Source: Clostridiaceae bacterium (lineage in GTDB: Bacteria; Bacillota; Clostridia; SK-Y3). Taken from it: a stretch of DNA of 64,000 nt. The translations under genes were made by a program, and so were the position numbers. The DNA lies in contig JAAYHJ010000050.1 of the NCBI GenBank assembly GCA_012735465.1, forward strand, positions 1 through 64,000, in the 5' to 3' direction. A model generated the notes under the pieces. The model saw nothing but the letters and a program-made list of their open reading frames with translations, had not been told where the DNA came from and did not search any database. How positions within the stretch are numbered: position 1 is the stretch's first letter; each line of letters begins with the position of its first letter. Shown one piece after another: positions 1 to 8,617 of this stretch.

Positions 1-1548
1 GGTACGCAGATTGTATTTGCACCGGTAGACTTTAATATACCTGGGGGATTTCTTACAGAACCGCCGCTTGTGCCGGAAACAATAACCATAGAAGTAAAAG
101 AAGATGCCTTTATATGCAGTGCAAAATGGGATACAAATTTTGGTAAAGAAAAAACATTGGAAATAAAAAAGCAGGAGAAAAAGGAGAATAACATTCGTAA
201 GGTATACCTTAAGTTTGATTTAACTGACCTGCAAATTTCTTCAGTGCAAAATGCCAAATTAAAGCTTTACAGCACCGCTGCCGATTCGGTTGACATTGCT
301 GTTTATGAAACCTCCAACAACTGGACGGAAACAACAATAACATGGAATAACGCACCGGCCTTTGGAGTTAAAATAACCAGTGCCACAGCCTCTAAGCAAT
401 ATAGCGAATGGGATATTACACAGTATATAAGAAGCCAGTTGCAAGCCGGTAATAAGATTATCAGCATAGGTATGTATGTGGATGATGACTATAGTGGAAA
501 CAGTTCTAATAAAAAATTTAACAGCAGGGAAGCAGAAGACAACCATCCCCTATTGGAGATTACTGCTGTTATGGGAGACCCCGGCTATAGCTCGGATGAG
601 CTAATTGTAGATAATGATAATGCCAATAATGAAGGCAAGGGTACCTGCTATTTTAGCGATGAATGGGTATCAAGTACCTCGGTAGCGGGACAATATTATT
701 TGAATGACTATGCCCATGATGGAAATGCTGGAGCAGACCCTTCAAAATGGGCAAAATGGGTTCCAATTATTCCTGAGTCAGGTGAATATTATGTTTATAT
801 GATGTGGTCTTCGCACCCCAACAGGCCGGATAATGCGCCGGTTGAGATTAAGTGGGCCAACGGTTTGGATACTTCAATAAGTGTAAACCAGCAGAAAAAC
901 GGCGGGGAATGGGTATATTTAGGCGAGTATTACCTGACCAAGGGTGAGGACTGCTACGTAAAGATACTTGCAAGCGATGAAGGATATACCATAGCCGATG
1001 CGGTTAAATTTGTCAGAGTATCACCGGATGTTCAAAACATAGATCTGAAGGATGGAGTAGGTAGCAATCGGGTATATACCAGTTCGGGTGGCATTAACCT
1101 ATATGTATCGGGAGAAGTGATAACCTATCAATTAAAACTGACAAACAGAAAAGACCTTGAAAACGTTAAACTGGAATTAGAATTTGTGAGCGATAAAGAA
1201 AATTTAAGATTTATTACTTACCGTCCTGATGTAAGCAGTTACTGCTATTTAAGAGCTGAAAACGGAATGAAATATGAGGAAACAACAGCTCCGGCCGTTA
1301 TTAACAATACTTTAAATATATCGGGTTACTGGTATGACCCGTCGGTACCGGGTGTAAAGGTACTGCGTGCAGGGGAACCTTTGCAGCTTATATATAAAAT
1401 CAGGGTAGCTGCAAAAGACAGGCAAAAGGATATAGCACGTCTCACCAATATTATACGGCTAACCTATGATGGGGAAAATGGTGAACGCATCACTATTATT
1501 AAGAAATTACCGGTTAATGTATATATGAGTCTTCCTGGGTTAAGCTAA
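1..1548 (+). CDS. Secreted DNRLRE / golvesin-like domain protein, 3' part
   Basis: The frame is open from base 1, so the gene starts before the window; a GTG at 70 lies inside the coding region and is not a convincing start. About 515 residues are visible. Residues ~33-190 look like a DNRLRE domain, a beta-sandwich found on secreted polysaccharide-active proteins, with the NNWTETTITWNNAP signature. Residues ~200-340 resemble the golvesin/Xly carbohydrate-binding-like domain (WAKWVPIIPESGEYYVYMMW). The last ~165 residues look like another beta-rich module. The catalytic part, if any, is missing. A role in extracellular glycan binding or degradation is inferred from domain type and from the CAZymes elsewhere in the window. 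Confidence 0.75.
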   Translation, partial: GTQIVFAPVDFNIPGGFLTEPPLVPETITIEVKEDAFICSAKWDTNFGKEKTLEIKKQEKKENNIRKVYLKFDLTDLQISSVQNAKLKLYSTAADSVDIAVYETSNNWTETTITWNNAPAFGVKITSATASKQYSEWDITQYIRSQLQAGNKIISIGMYVDDDYSGNSSNKKFNSREAEDNHPLLEITAVMGDPGYSSDELIVDNDNANNEGKGTCYFSDEWVSSTSVAGQYYLNDYAHDGNAGADPSKWAKWVPIIPESGEYYVYMMWSSHPNRPDNAPVEIKWANGLDTSISVNQQKNGGEWVYLGEYYLTKGEDCYVKILASDEGYTIADAVKFVRVSPDVQNIDLKDGVGSNRVYTSSGGINLYVSGEVITYQLKLTNRKDLENVKLELEFVSDKENLRFITYRPDVSSYCYLRAENGMKYEETTAPAVINNTLNISGYWYDPSVPGVKVLRAGEPLQLIYKIRVAAKDRQKDIARLTNIIRLTYDGENGERITIIKKLPVNVYMSLPGLS

Positions 1549-1568
1549 TGCATGTTACCTATAAAGTG

Positions 1569-1619
1569 CGAGGACAGTTATCTTGCCATATTCTTTTGGC
1601 GGCTGGATAATTGTCCTCG
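1569..1619 (+). terminator. Hairpin after the DNRLRE gene
   Basis: Arms CGAGGACAGTTATC (1569-1582) and GATAATTGTCCTCG (1606-1619) pair over 14 bp with one G-U pair. The loop is 23 bases and the following T-tract is weak, so it may be an inefficient terminator or a processing hairpin. Confidence 0.55.
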
Positions 1620-1712
1620 TATTGCATTTTCAGGGCAACTTTTGCATAATATATACAAATTGATATAATTATGATAGAATCGATTTGTAATATAGTAAGG
1701 AGGTATGAGGTT

Positions 1713-1976
1713 ATGCAACTCAAGAATTATATGGAAGAGGTTGTAGCTTCCGTTATAAAAAGGGTACTAAAGGATGCTAACTGTTGTACCTGTGAAAAAT
1801 GTATTAATGATGTTACTGCTATTGCCTTGAATAATTTGCCACCCAGATATATTGTTACGGAGGAGGGGGAGTTGTATTTAAAATTCAGGGAAATACAACA
1901 ACAATATGAAGTGGATGCAATAGCCGCTATACTCCGGGCAGCGGAAATAGTAAAAAAGAATCCAAGGCATGCATAA
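1713..1976 (+). CDS. ComFB-family late competence protein
   Basis: 87 residues. The sequence fits the ComFB family (small helical proteins named after B. subtilis ComFB; molecular role not firmly known). Visible features are an N-terminal MQLKNYMEEVVASVI helix, a Cys cluster CCTCEKC near residues 24-30 that could bind metal, and the LNNLPPRYIVTEEGELY stretch typical of the family. The ATG at 1713 is chosen because AAGGAGG at 1697-1703 sits 9 bases upstream; the in-frame ATG at 1671 has no such site. It lies 18 bases ahead of aroK and is probably co-transcribed with it. Confidence 0.8.
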   Translation: MQLKNYMEEVVASVIKRVLKDANCCTCEKCINDVTAIALNNLPPRYIVTEEGELYLKFREIQQQYEVDAIAAILRAAEIVKKNPRHA

Positions 1977-1994
1977 AGTATGGAGGTTAAAGGT

Positions 1995-2519
1995 TTGAAA
2001 AACATTGTACTTACAGGGTTTATGGGAACAGGAAAATCAACTGTTGGAAAGAAAGTAGCAGGCAAGCTGGGCATGAAATTTATTGATATGGATCAATACA
2101 TTGAAGGCAAGCTTGGAATGTCAATTTCCGATATCTTTTTTCACAAGGGTGAAGCTTATTTCCGTGAAACAGAAAAGGAAGCGGCAGAGGAATTATCCCG
2201 TTTGACAGGGACGGTGATTGCGACCGGCGGAGGTATTGTATTAAATCCTGAAAATGTAAAAAAATTTCGTGAAAATGGGATCATTTTTTGTTTAAAAGCG
2301 GATATAGACACTATTTTGAGGAATATATCCAAAAGCCATGAGAAGCGGCCCTTGTTAAAACAAGGAAATATTAGAAATACAATAGAAAAGCTGCTCGAAT
2401 ATAGGGAACCTTATTATAAAAATAATGATTATGAGGTGGATGTTTCATTGCTGACAGTTGAACAGGCAGCATCAGTCATTGCAGATATTTACATAAGTAC
2501 AACAAAAACGGATTATTAA
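1995..2519 (+). CDS. aroK: Shikimate kinase
   Basis: 174 residues, normal family length. It phosphorylates shikimate at the 3-hydroxyl with ATP in the chorismate pathway, in the cytosol. Visible motifs: Walker A GFMGTGKST (residues 8-16), the shikimate/Mg-binding DMD (31-33), Arg57, the ATGGG loop (76-80) and the RPLL lid arginine near 117. The TTG at 1995 is preferred because GGAGG (1982-1986) lies 8 bases upstream and the protein then begins at the canonical KNIVLTGFMG; the in-frame ATG at 1980 overlaps that ribosome site. Dehydroquinase (aroQ) lies ~1 kb downstream, so two shikimate-pathway genes share this cluster. Confidence 0.95.
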   Translation: MKNIVLTGFMGTGKSTVGKKVAGKLGMKFIDMDQYIEGKLGMSISDIFFHKGEAYFRETEKEAAEELSRLTGTVIATGGGIVLNPENVKKFRENGIIFCLKADIDTILRNISKSHEKRPLLKQGNIRNTIEKLLEYREPYYKNNDYEVDVSLLTVEQAASVIADIYISTTKTDY

Positions 2520-2623
2520 GCTGACATGCAAGTCTGCCTTTATTTTCTGTAACTTATTAATTGTTTGTATTATAAAAGTGCATAATATTCACAGCAGCAT
2601 TATTCTTTTGAAAGGAGAATTGC

Positions 2624-3499
2624 ATGGCAGCTAAATTTGGTCCTTCTGGAAACTCGGATATTTTTTATGAACAGGGTTATAAATCATCCGTTGAAATGCC
2701 GGGATGGTTAAAGGCTATGGGCCTGGATGCTTATGAATACCAGTGCAGCAAGGGAATAAAGATAACGGAAGAAACCGCGGTAAAGATAGGTGAAAATGCC
2801 AAAGAACACGGAATTTACCTAAGTGTACATGCTCCTTACTATATTAATCTGGCAAGTGATGAGCCGGAAAAAAGGGAAAACAGCAAGCGTTATATCCTTT
2901 CAACCATGCGGGTTGCCCGCTGGATGGGGGCCAGTAGGGTTGTGGTGCATCCTGGTTCATGCAGTAAGATGAGTAGAGAAAAAGCACTTGAATTGGCCAA
3001 AAAAACACTTATGGACACAATACTGGAAGCTGACAGGCTGGAGTTGGGAGATATTCATATATGCCCTGAAACATTGGGCAAGATCAACCAATTGGGCACC
3101 CTGGAAGAAGTGCTTGAGCTGTGCCGCTTGGACGAGCGCCTTATTCCCACCATTGATTTTGGACATATACATGCCCGGGGACTGGGCTGTTTGGTAGATA
3201 AAAAGGATTTCGTAAAAGTATTTGATGCAGTTGAAAAGGTATTAGGCATGGATAGGTTAAAAAAACTGCATGTGCATTTTAGCAGGGTTGAATTTACTAC
3301 CGGTGGCGAAAAAAAACACTGGAACTTATCTGATACTCAATATGGTCCTGAATTTGAACCGATTGCAGAGATTCTTTATGAAAAAAACTTGAGTCCTGTA
3401 ATCATTTGTGAATCAAGGGGTACCATGGCAGAAGATGCCTTGGAACTAAAAAAGATATACATGAAAGTGGGGCGGCAAAAAAGAGATGCAGAACACTGA
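2624..3499 (+). CDS. Endonuclease IV-like TIM-barrel protein
   Basis: 291 residues, matching the AP endonuclease family 2 / endonuclease IV fold. In endonuclease IV this barrel holds three zinc ions and cuts DNA at abasic sites. Candidate ligands in the family positions are H69 (SVHAPYY), H109 (VVVHPGS), E149 (CPETLG), D178 and H181 (TIDFGHIHA), H216/H218 (LHVHFS) and E263 (ICESRG). The site corresponding to the Asp-x-His pair of E. coli Nfo is less clear (GGEKKHW). A GAAAGGAG ribosome site precedes the ATG. The 3' end overlaps aroQ by 14 bases, so the two are translationally linked. A sugar isomerase-like role cannot be excluded from sequence alone. Confidence 0.82.
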   Translation: MAAKFGPSGNSDIFYEQGYKSSVEMPGWLKAMGLDAYEYQCSKGIKITEETAVKIGENAKEHGIYLSVHAPYYINLASDEPEKRENSKRYILSTMRVARWMGASRVVVHPGSCSKMSREKALELAKKTLMDTILEADRLELGDIHICPETLGKINQLGTLEEVLELCRLDERLIPTIDFGHIHARGLGCLVDKKDFVKVFDAVEKVLGMDRLKKLHVHFSRVEFTTGGEKKHWNLSDTQYGPEFEPIAEILYEKNLSPVIICESRGTMAEDALELKKIYMKVGRQKRDAEH

Positions 3500-3950
3500 T
3501 ATTAAAGTACTGGTAATTCACGGTCCTAACCTTAACCTGCTGGGTATTAGGGAAAAAGGAATATACGGTACCGAAGATATTGAAAGCATTAACAAAAGGA
3601 TCAGGGAAGAAGCAGAAAAGCTTAATATTGGTGTGGAGATATATCAATCCAATCATGAAGGGGAAATAATAGATATTATTCATTCGGCCATGGGAAAGTA
3701 TAATGGCATTGTAATAAACCCCGGTGCTTACACCCATTATAGCATTGCAATAAGGGATGCAATAAAGGCAGTGGATATTCCGACGGTTGAAGTGCATTTG
3801 TCCAATGTTCACGGTCGGGAAGAATTTCGTGCAAAGTCCGTTATTGCACCCGTATGCCTGGGCCAAATCAGCGGTTTTGGGGGAGACAGCTATTTGCTTG
3901 GCTTAAGGGCTGTTGTGCTTAGGTTAAAGCAGAATAACGCTTTCTGTTAA
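3486..3950 (+). CDS. aroQ: Type II 3-dehydroquinate dehydratase
   Basis: 154 residues, the usual size for the dodecameric type II enzyme that converts 3-dehydroquinate to 3-dehydroshikimate. Visible motifs: [13 protein letters not shown] at the N-terminus, the flexible catalytic loop with Arg/Tyr (GIREKGIYG), the [10 protein letters not shown] segment, [12 protein letters not shown], and [15 protein letters not shown] carrying the catalytic His and substrate-binding Arg. It overlaps the upstream endonuclease-like gene by 14 bases. Together with aroK upstream and aroC near 43.7 kb it accounts for three steps of chorismate synthesis. Confidence 0.95.
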   Translation: MQNTDIKVLVIHGPNLNLLGIREKGIYGTEDIESINKRIREEAEKLNIGVEIYQSNHEGEIIDIIHSAMGKYNGIVINPGAYTHYSIAIRDAIKAVDIPTVEVHLSNVHGREEFRAKSVIAPVCLGQISGFGGDSYLLGLRAVVLRLKQNNAFC

Positions 3951-3991
3951 GATTAAGTTTACATACATTTTTGAATGAAGGTAGGTAGTTT

Positions 3992-5065
3992 ATGTTCTTA
4001 AAAAGGCGTTTGGAAAATTTACAGAATAATATTAAGGGAAAAAGCCTTGATGCAATGCTTATTACCAATGCGATAAATCTTACCTATATCAGCGGCTTTA
4101 GAGGTACGGCAGGGTATGGTATTGTTACCCGGGAGAGGGCATTTTTGCTCACGGATTTTCGTTATACGCAGCAAGCGCACAAACAAGCCCCTTTCTTTGA
4201 AGTGATCCAGTTTGAAGGGGATGCAATGGATAGCATAAATGATGTGCTGAAAAAGAATAATGTCCGCTCAATGGGTTTTGAAAGCAGGCACTTGAGCTGT
4301 TTAAAGTATGAACAGTTTAAAAGTAAGCTTTGCATTAAGGATTTTTTCCCCGTCACTGATCTGGTGGAAAGCCTGAGAGAAATAAAGGACGAGTCGGAAA
4401 TTGAAAAAATGAGGAAAGCGGCGGAAATAGCCGACTCTGCATTTTACCATATATTGCACCTGATTAAGCCTGGTATAACGGAAAATGAAATAGCTCTTGA
4501 ATTGGAATACTTTATGAAGAAAAACGGGGCAAAGGCATTATCCTTTGACACAATTGTTGCCTCCGGTGTCCGTTCCAGCCTGCCCCATGGACAGCCAAGC
4601 GATAAAAGGATAGAAGCAGGTGACCTTGTGGTACTGGATTTTGGCTGTGTTTATGAAGGGTATTGTTCGGATATGACTAGAACAATAGGGGTCGGAAGCT
4701 TGAACGAAGAACAAAAAAAGATATATAATATTGTGCTGGAGGCTCAGATGAAGGGGCTGAATGTGTTGAAACCCGGCATAACAGGTAAAGAAGTGGACAG
4801 GGCAGCAAGGGATATAATAAGCAGCCATGGTTACGGCCAAAATTTCGGGCATGGCTTAGGGCATGGCGTGGGATGTGAAGTTCATGAAGCACCAAGGCTT
4901 TCCGTTAATGCAGAAGAAGTATTAAAGCCGGGGATGGTGGTTACCGTTGAGCCCGGTATTTATATCAATGATTTTGGGGGAGTAAGGATTGAAGATATGG
5001 TGCTTATTACTTCCGATGGCATAGAAAATTTTACTTCCTCTCCAAAAGAGCTTATAATTGTTTAA
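3992..5065 (+). CDS. Xaa-Pro aminopeptidase-type M24 peptidase
   Basis: 357 residues, cytosolic dinuclear-metal peptidase of the M24B group (Xaa-Pro peptidase, YqhT/PepQ-like). An N-terminal creatinase-like domain spans ~1-130 and the pita-bread catalytic domain ~135-357. All five metal ligands are present: D216 and D227 (LDFGCVYEGYCSDMTRT), H291 (GHGLGHGVG), E320 (VTVEPGIY) and E334 (VRIEDMV); H199 in LPHG is the substrate-binding His. It lies directly upstream of efp, an order common in Firmicutes. The substrate preference (dipeptide or longer peptide) cannot be decided from sequence. Confidence 0.93.
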   Translation: MFLKRRLENLQNNIKGKSLDAMLITNAINLTYISGFRGTAGYGIVTRERAFLLTDFRYTQQAHKQAPFFEVIQFEGDAMDSINDVLKKNNVRSMGFESRHLSCLKYEQFKSKLCIKDFFPVTDLVESLREIKDESEIEKMRKAAEIADSAFYHILHLIKPGITENEIALELEYFMKKNGAKALSFDTIVASGVRSSLPHGQPSDKRIEAGDLVVLDFGCVYEGYCSDMTRTIGVGSLNEEQKKIYNIVLEAQMKGLNVLKPGITGKEVDRAARDIISSHGYGQNFGHGLGHGVGCEVHEAPRLSVNAEEVLKPGMVVTVEPGIYINDFGGVRIEDMVLITSDGIENFTSSPKELIIV

Positions 5066-5083
5066 TTAATAGAAAAAATATCC

Positions 5084-5112
5084 TTGAAATTTATATCGTT
5101 TTAATTTAAACT
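5084..5112 (+). promoter_or_regulatory. Candidate sigma-A promoter upstream of efp
   Basis: TTGAAA (5084-5089) and TAAACT (5107-5112) are separated by 17 bases in the 194-base gap before efp. The leader would be ~140 bases. This rests on hexamer match only. Confidence 0.35.
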
Positions 5113-5259
5113 ATTGTAGATAATACTAAATACGGTGATACTCAGGGAAATAGGCGGATCAAGCTGATGACGCTATTTGAAAACTGTTCTTTGATATTCA
5201 TGAAATATTTGAATTACTGTGATTGGACGTTATAAATTTGATTATGGAGGGAAATACAA

Positions 5260-5817
5260 ATGATATCTGCAGGAGAATTTAGAAATGGTCTGACTTTTGA
5301 AATGGATGGTACTGTTTACCAGGTAGTTGAGTTTCAGCATGTTAAGCCGGGAAAGGGTGCTGCCTTTGTCAGGACAAAACTAAAAAACATCATCACCGGT
5401 GGTATAATTGAAAAGACTTTCAGACCTACAGAAAAATTGCCAAAGGCCCATATTGATAGAAAAGACATGCAATACCTTTATAATGATGGCGGACTTTATT
5501 ATTTTATGGACCAGGAAACCTACGAACAAATTCCCCTGAATGAGAGTCAATTGGGTGATGCTTTGAAATTTGTTAAGGAGAACATGGTAGTAAAAGTCCT
5601 TTCTTATAAAGGGTCCGTATTTGGAGTAGAACCACCAAATTTTGTTGAGTTAGAAGTAGTCCACACGGAGCCTGGAGTGAAGGGCGATACGGCTACTGGC
5701 GCAACAAAACCGGCTACCCTCGAAACCGGTGCAACCATTAATGTTCCATTATTTGTAAACCAGGGTGATATAATTAGAGTGGATACCCGGACCGGTGAGT
5801 ATATGGAAAGAGTTTAA
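5260..5817 (+). CDS. efp: Elongation factor P
   Basis: 185 residues with the three-domain EF-P layout. EF-P enters the ribosomal E site and relieves stalling at polyproline. The KOW-like N-terminal domain carries the loop [12 protein letters not shown], with Lys32 at the position modified in other bacteria. The central OB domain and the C-terminal OB domain follow, ending with the signature [23 protein letters not shown] lies 9 bases before the ATG. The place between an M24 peptidase and the spoIIIA operon is typical of Clostridia and Bacilli. No dedicated modification enzyme is visible in the window. Confidence 0.97.
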   Translation: MISAGEFRNGLTFEMDGTVYQVVEFQHVKPGKGAAFVRTKLKNIITGGIIEKTFRPTEKLPKAHIDRKDMQYLYNDGGLYYFMDQETYEQIPLNESQLGDALKFVKENMVVKVLSYKGSVFGVEPPNFVELEVVHTEPGVKGDTATGATKPATLETGATINVPLFVNQGDIIRVDTRTGEYMERV

Positions 5818-5870
5818 TGGAGATAATACCATAATAGCTTGGTATAAATAAACGAAAGGAGGAAACTCAA

Positions 5871-6290
5871 ATGGAATACCTGGGTGAAAGAGTTGCGTAT
5901 TTAAGAGGACTTGCAGAAGGTCTGAAGGTGGATGAAAGCACAAATGAAGGAAAATTGCTGAAAAGCATTATTGATGTTCTTGGTGACTTTTCGGAAGCCA
6001 TTGCCGATCTGGAAGATTCACAAACCCAATTGAGTGAGCACCTGGAAGAAATAGATGAGGACCTTGCTCAACTGGAGTCTGAATTTTATGATGACGAAGC
6101 GGACGATTATGATGAAGATGAAATCGATTATTATGAAGTAGAATGTCCTAATTGTCACGAAACGGTTTATCTTGACGGGGATATGTTTGATTCCGAGGAT
6201 GAAGATGAAATCGTATGTCCCAATTGCAAAGAGCCTATAGAAATTGAGTTTGATTGTGATTGTGGACACGATCATCAACATGAAGGATAA
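5871..6290 (+). CDS. CD1247-type acidic zinc-ribbon protein
   Basis: 139 residues. The N-terminal ~60 residues (YLGERVAYLRGLAEGLKVD) match the small domain named after C. difficile CD1247, whose function is not known to me. A coiled-coil acidic stretch follows (~45-85). The C-terminal part carries two CPNC pairs (VECPNCHETV and IVCPNCKEPI) plus CDCGHDH at the end, so a zinc ribbon is likely. GAAAGGAGG precedes the ATG by 8 bases. It sits between efp and spoIIIAA and ends at a strong terminator, so it is probably co-transcribed with efp. Confidence 0.8.
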   Translation: MEYLGERVAYLRGLAEGLKVDESTNEGKLLKSIIDVLGDFSEAIADLEDSQTQLSEHLEEIDEDLAQLESEFYDDEADDYDEDEIDYYEVECPNCHETVYLDGDMFDSEDEDEIVCPNCKEPIEIEFDCDCGHDHQHEG

Positions 6291-6328
6291 TAGGCAAACA
6301 AAATTAAATCAAGATGAATAAGTATCGA

Positions 6329-6362
6329 AGCTATTGAAAAGAAATTTTCGATAGCTTTTTTT
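6329..6362 (+). terminator. Intrinsic terminator after the CD1247-type gene
   Basis: Arms AGCTATTGAAAA (6329-6340) and TTTTCGATAGCT (6345-6356) pair over 12 bp with one G-U and a 4-base loop, followed by a T run. It separates the efp unit from the spoIIIA operon. Confidence 0.9.
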
Positions 6363-6366
6363 ATTT

Positions 6367-6393
6367 GTCATAAAAAAGGACAAAGCATAATAC
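6367..6393 (+). promoter_or_regulatory. Possible sigma-E promoter of the spoIIIA operon
   Basis: GTCATAAA (6367-6374) and CATAATAC (6386-6393) resemble the -35 and -10 elements of mother-cell sigma-E promoters. The spacing of 11 bases is somewhat short, so the match is weak. spoIIIA is known to be sigma-E dependent in B. subtilis, which supports looking here. Confidence 0.35.
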
Positions 6394-6424
6394 TTATTTA
6401 TTAAGAGAGAGGAGGTATAACCAT

Positions 6425-7447
6425 ATGATGATAGCAAATGAAAAAATAAAAAAGATGAGCTGTAAAAGTACAGGGTCAAGGGATACAAAGGATATTATAC
6501 AGGATGATATCATGTTATGTTTATCAAACGGGATAAGGCAAATCTTAAAACGCATTCCATCCCGGTTGCTGCAGCCGGTGGAAGAAATTAGGCTGAGGAC
6601 ATGTCGGCCCCTGATGCTCCATGACAGTACAACAGGATGGTTTGTAACTTATACCGGGGAATTCAGTGATACGGAAGGCAATGCATACATAGTAACACCG
6701 GAGGACATGCAGCAAACCCTTGAGCTGGTAAGCAATAATTCCATATATGCAGTGCAGGAAGAATTGAAGAACGGTTTTATTACCATTCAGGGGGGACACA
6801 GGGTAGGAATTGTTGGGAAAACGGTTGTCAGTGATAATAAGGTTTCTTATATAAAGGATGTTTCCGGGATAAATATTCGCATATCAAAACAAATTATCGG
6901 GGCGGCTGATGACGTGATGAGGCATATTATCCGCAAGAATGGAGACGTATTTAATACATTGATTATTTCTCCCCCTCAATGCGGTAAAACCACCCTGCTG
7001 CGGGATATTGCCCGCCAGTTGAGCTATGGAGTGAAACATTTACAGTTTAAAGGAGTAAAGGTCGGGATAGTGGATGAACGTTCTGAAATTGCAGGGTGTT
7101 TCAAAGGGGTACCGCAAAACGATGTGGGTCCGAGGACGGATGTGTTGGATGCATGCCCTAAGGCAGTGGGTATGCTGATGATGATACGCTCCATGTCGCC
7201 AAATGTTTTAATCACGGACGAAATAGGGACTGAAGAAGACTTGATTGCATTAAGGCAGGTGATGAATGCCGGCGTAAAAATCATCACCTCCATCCATGGA
7301 TACAGCCGTCAGGATATACTGCGGAGGCCATACCTTGGAAAACTGCTTGCGGAAAATATCTTTGAGAAGGTGATTGTGCTTGGCAGGTCTAAAGGCACTG
7401 GGACCATAGAAGAAATATTCGATGGGAAATGCAGGGAGATAGTATGA
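6425..7447 (+). CDS. spoIIIAA: Stage III sporulation protein AA (ATPase)
   Basis: 340 residues. SpoIIIAA is the secretion-type ATPase thought to energise the SpoIIIA-SpoIIQ channel between mother cell and forespore. Visible: Walker A PPQCGKTT (183-190), Walker B NVLITDEIG (~260-269), and GGHRVGIVGK in the N-terminal domain. GGAGG at 6411-6415 precedes the start; ATG codons at 6425 and 6428 are adjacent and either may serve. About 30 residues precede the usual family start, so the exact N-terminus is uncertain. The stop codon overlaps the next ATG (ATGA), the sign of coupled translation. Confidence 0.96.
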   Translation: MMIANEKIKKMSCKSTGSRDTKDIIQDDIMLCLSNGIRQILKRIPSRLLQPVEEIRLRTCRPLMLHDSTTGWFVTYTGEFSDTEGNAYIVTPEDMQQTLELVSNNSIYAVQEELKNGFITIQGGHRVGIVGKTVVSDNKVSYIKDVSGINIRISKQIIGAADDVMRHIIRKNGDVFNTLIISPPQCGKTTLLRDIARQLSYGVKHLQFKGVKVGIVDERSEIAGCFKGVPQNDVGPRTDVLDACPKAVGMLMMIRSMSPNVLITDEIGTEEDLIALRQVMNAGVKIITSIHGYSRQDILRRPYLGKLLAENIFEKVIVLGRSKGTGTIEEIFDGKCREIV

Positions 7448-7965
7448 TTTTAAAAATAATAGGCTGTATATTAATCATTGCATCATCCACTGTTATGGGG
7501 TATTCTGCCGCCTATCGTTTTGCCAGGAGACCGGAAGAACTAAGGGCATTGCAATCAGCCTTGCAGATACTTGAATCGGAAATTGTGTTTTCTGTTAATC
7601 CTCTTGCGGAAGCCTTTGAGAGAATATCAAAAAATACATCCCAAAGCATTGGAATCATATTTAAAAGTACGGCTGACTTATTAAAACAAAAAACGGGTAT
7701 GACTGCGCAGCAGGCCTGGGCAATATCCATAAAAAAATGTGAAAGCCAAATGAATTTGAATAAAGAAGACATTGAAATACTGCTGGCTTTTGGCAGCTCT
7801 TTAGGGTGTTCGGACAAGGACAATCAGGTTAAAAATATCCGCTTAGCCTGCAGCAAACTGGCCATGGAAGAAAAAAAGGCAGAAATATTAAAAGAAAAAA
7901 ATGAAAGGCTGTATAAGAATCTTGGGTTGCTGGGCGGAATGTTAATTTCCCTTTTGTTAATATAG
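7444..7965 (+). CDS. spoIIIAB: Stage III sporulation protein AB
   Basis: 173 residues, matching B. subtilis SpoIIIAB in size. It has an N-terminal membrane segment (ILKIIGCILIIASSTVMGYSAA), a cytosolic helical domain similar to type II secretion GspF-like proteins (RPEELRALQSALQILESEI) and a C-terminal hydrophobic segment (GLLGGMLISLLLI). The start ATG at 7444 overlaps the spoIIIAA stop by 4 bases; an in-frame upstream start at 7429 would only add five residues inside spoIIIAA. Confidence 0.95.
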   Translation: MILKIIGCILIIASSTVMGYSAAYRFARRPEELRALQSALQILESEIVFSVNPLAEAFERISKNTSQSIGIIFKSTADLLKQKTGMTAQQAWAISIKKCESQMNLNKEDIEILLAFGSSLGCSDKDNQVKNIRLACSKLAMEEKKAEILKEKNERLYKNLGLLGGMLISLLLI

Positions 7966-7992
7966 AAACATTGAACAATGGAGGATTGTTTT

Positions 7993-8187
7993 ATGGGGGT
8001 TGATTTAATTTTTAAAATAGCTGCAATAGGAATTTTGGTATCGGTTCTAAATCAGTTGCTTATTCGGTCCGGCAGGGAGGAACAGGCTATGCTGACTACG
8101 CTGGCCGGTTTGATTGTAGTGCTTATGATAATTATAAAGGAAATAAGCAATTTATTTGAAACAGTAAAAACAATGTTCCGGTTATAA
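7993..8187 (+). CDS. spoIIIAC: Stage III sporulation protein AC
   Basis: 64 residues with two membrane segments, the usual size. It starts MGVDLIFKIAAIGIL, which is the family N-terminus; GGAGG at 7980-7984 is 8 bases upstream of this ATG. An in-frame ATG at 7978 overlaps that ribosome site and is rejected. SpoIIIAC is a membrane component of the SpoIIIA channel. Confidence 0.94.
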   Translation: MGVDLIFKIAAIGILVSVLNQLLIRSGREEQAMLTTLAGLIVVLMIIIKEISNLFETVKTMFRL

Positions 8188-8220
8188 TTCTTGTACCCAC
8201 TAAACGACGAGGGTGAGGCT

Positions 8221-8607
8221 ATGGAAATATTACAAGTGGTTGGCATTGGGCTGGTAGCTGCTATTCTTTCAATTGTAATCAAAAGCCAGCGGCCGGAAAT
8301 ATCAATTCAAATAAGCATTCTTACAGGGATTATCATATTCAGCCTTATAGCAGTAAACCTTGCTTCCGTTATCAAGCTGCTGGAAGGGATTGCAGAAAGA
8401 GTGGACTTGGACATGGTATATGTAACAGCTATTATTAAGGTGATTGGCATTGCATATATTTCCCAGTTTGGGGCAGAGGTGTGCAGGGATGCGGGGGAAA
8501 GTGCCATTGCCTCTAAAATAGAGTTTGCAGGCAAGGTTTTAATTATTCTTATTGCTGCACCCATCATACTGGCATTATTAAATTTGATGATTGAAATTTT
8601 ACCATGA
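8221..8607 (+). CDS. spoIIIAD: Stage III sporulation protein AD
   Basis: 128 residues, close to the B. subtilis length (133). Four hydrophobic segments are visible, and the sequence begins MEILQVVGIGLVAAILSIV, the family start. The ATG at 8221 follows GAGGGTGAGG; an in-frame TTG at 8191 lacks a site and would add ten polar residues. It is a membrane component of the channel complex and overlaps nothing upstream but lies 10 bases before spoIIIAE. Confidence 0.94.
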   Translation: MEILQVVGIGLVAAILSIVIKSQRPEISIQISILTGIIIFSLIAVNLASVIKLLEGIAERVDLDMVYVTAIIKVIGIAYISQFGAEVCRDAGESAIASKIEFAGKVLIILIAAPIILALLNLMIEILP

Positions 8608-8617
8608 GGAGAAGGGT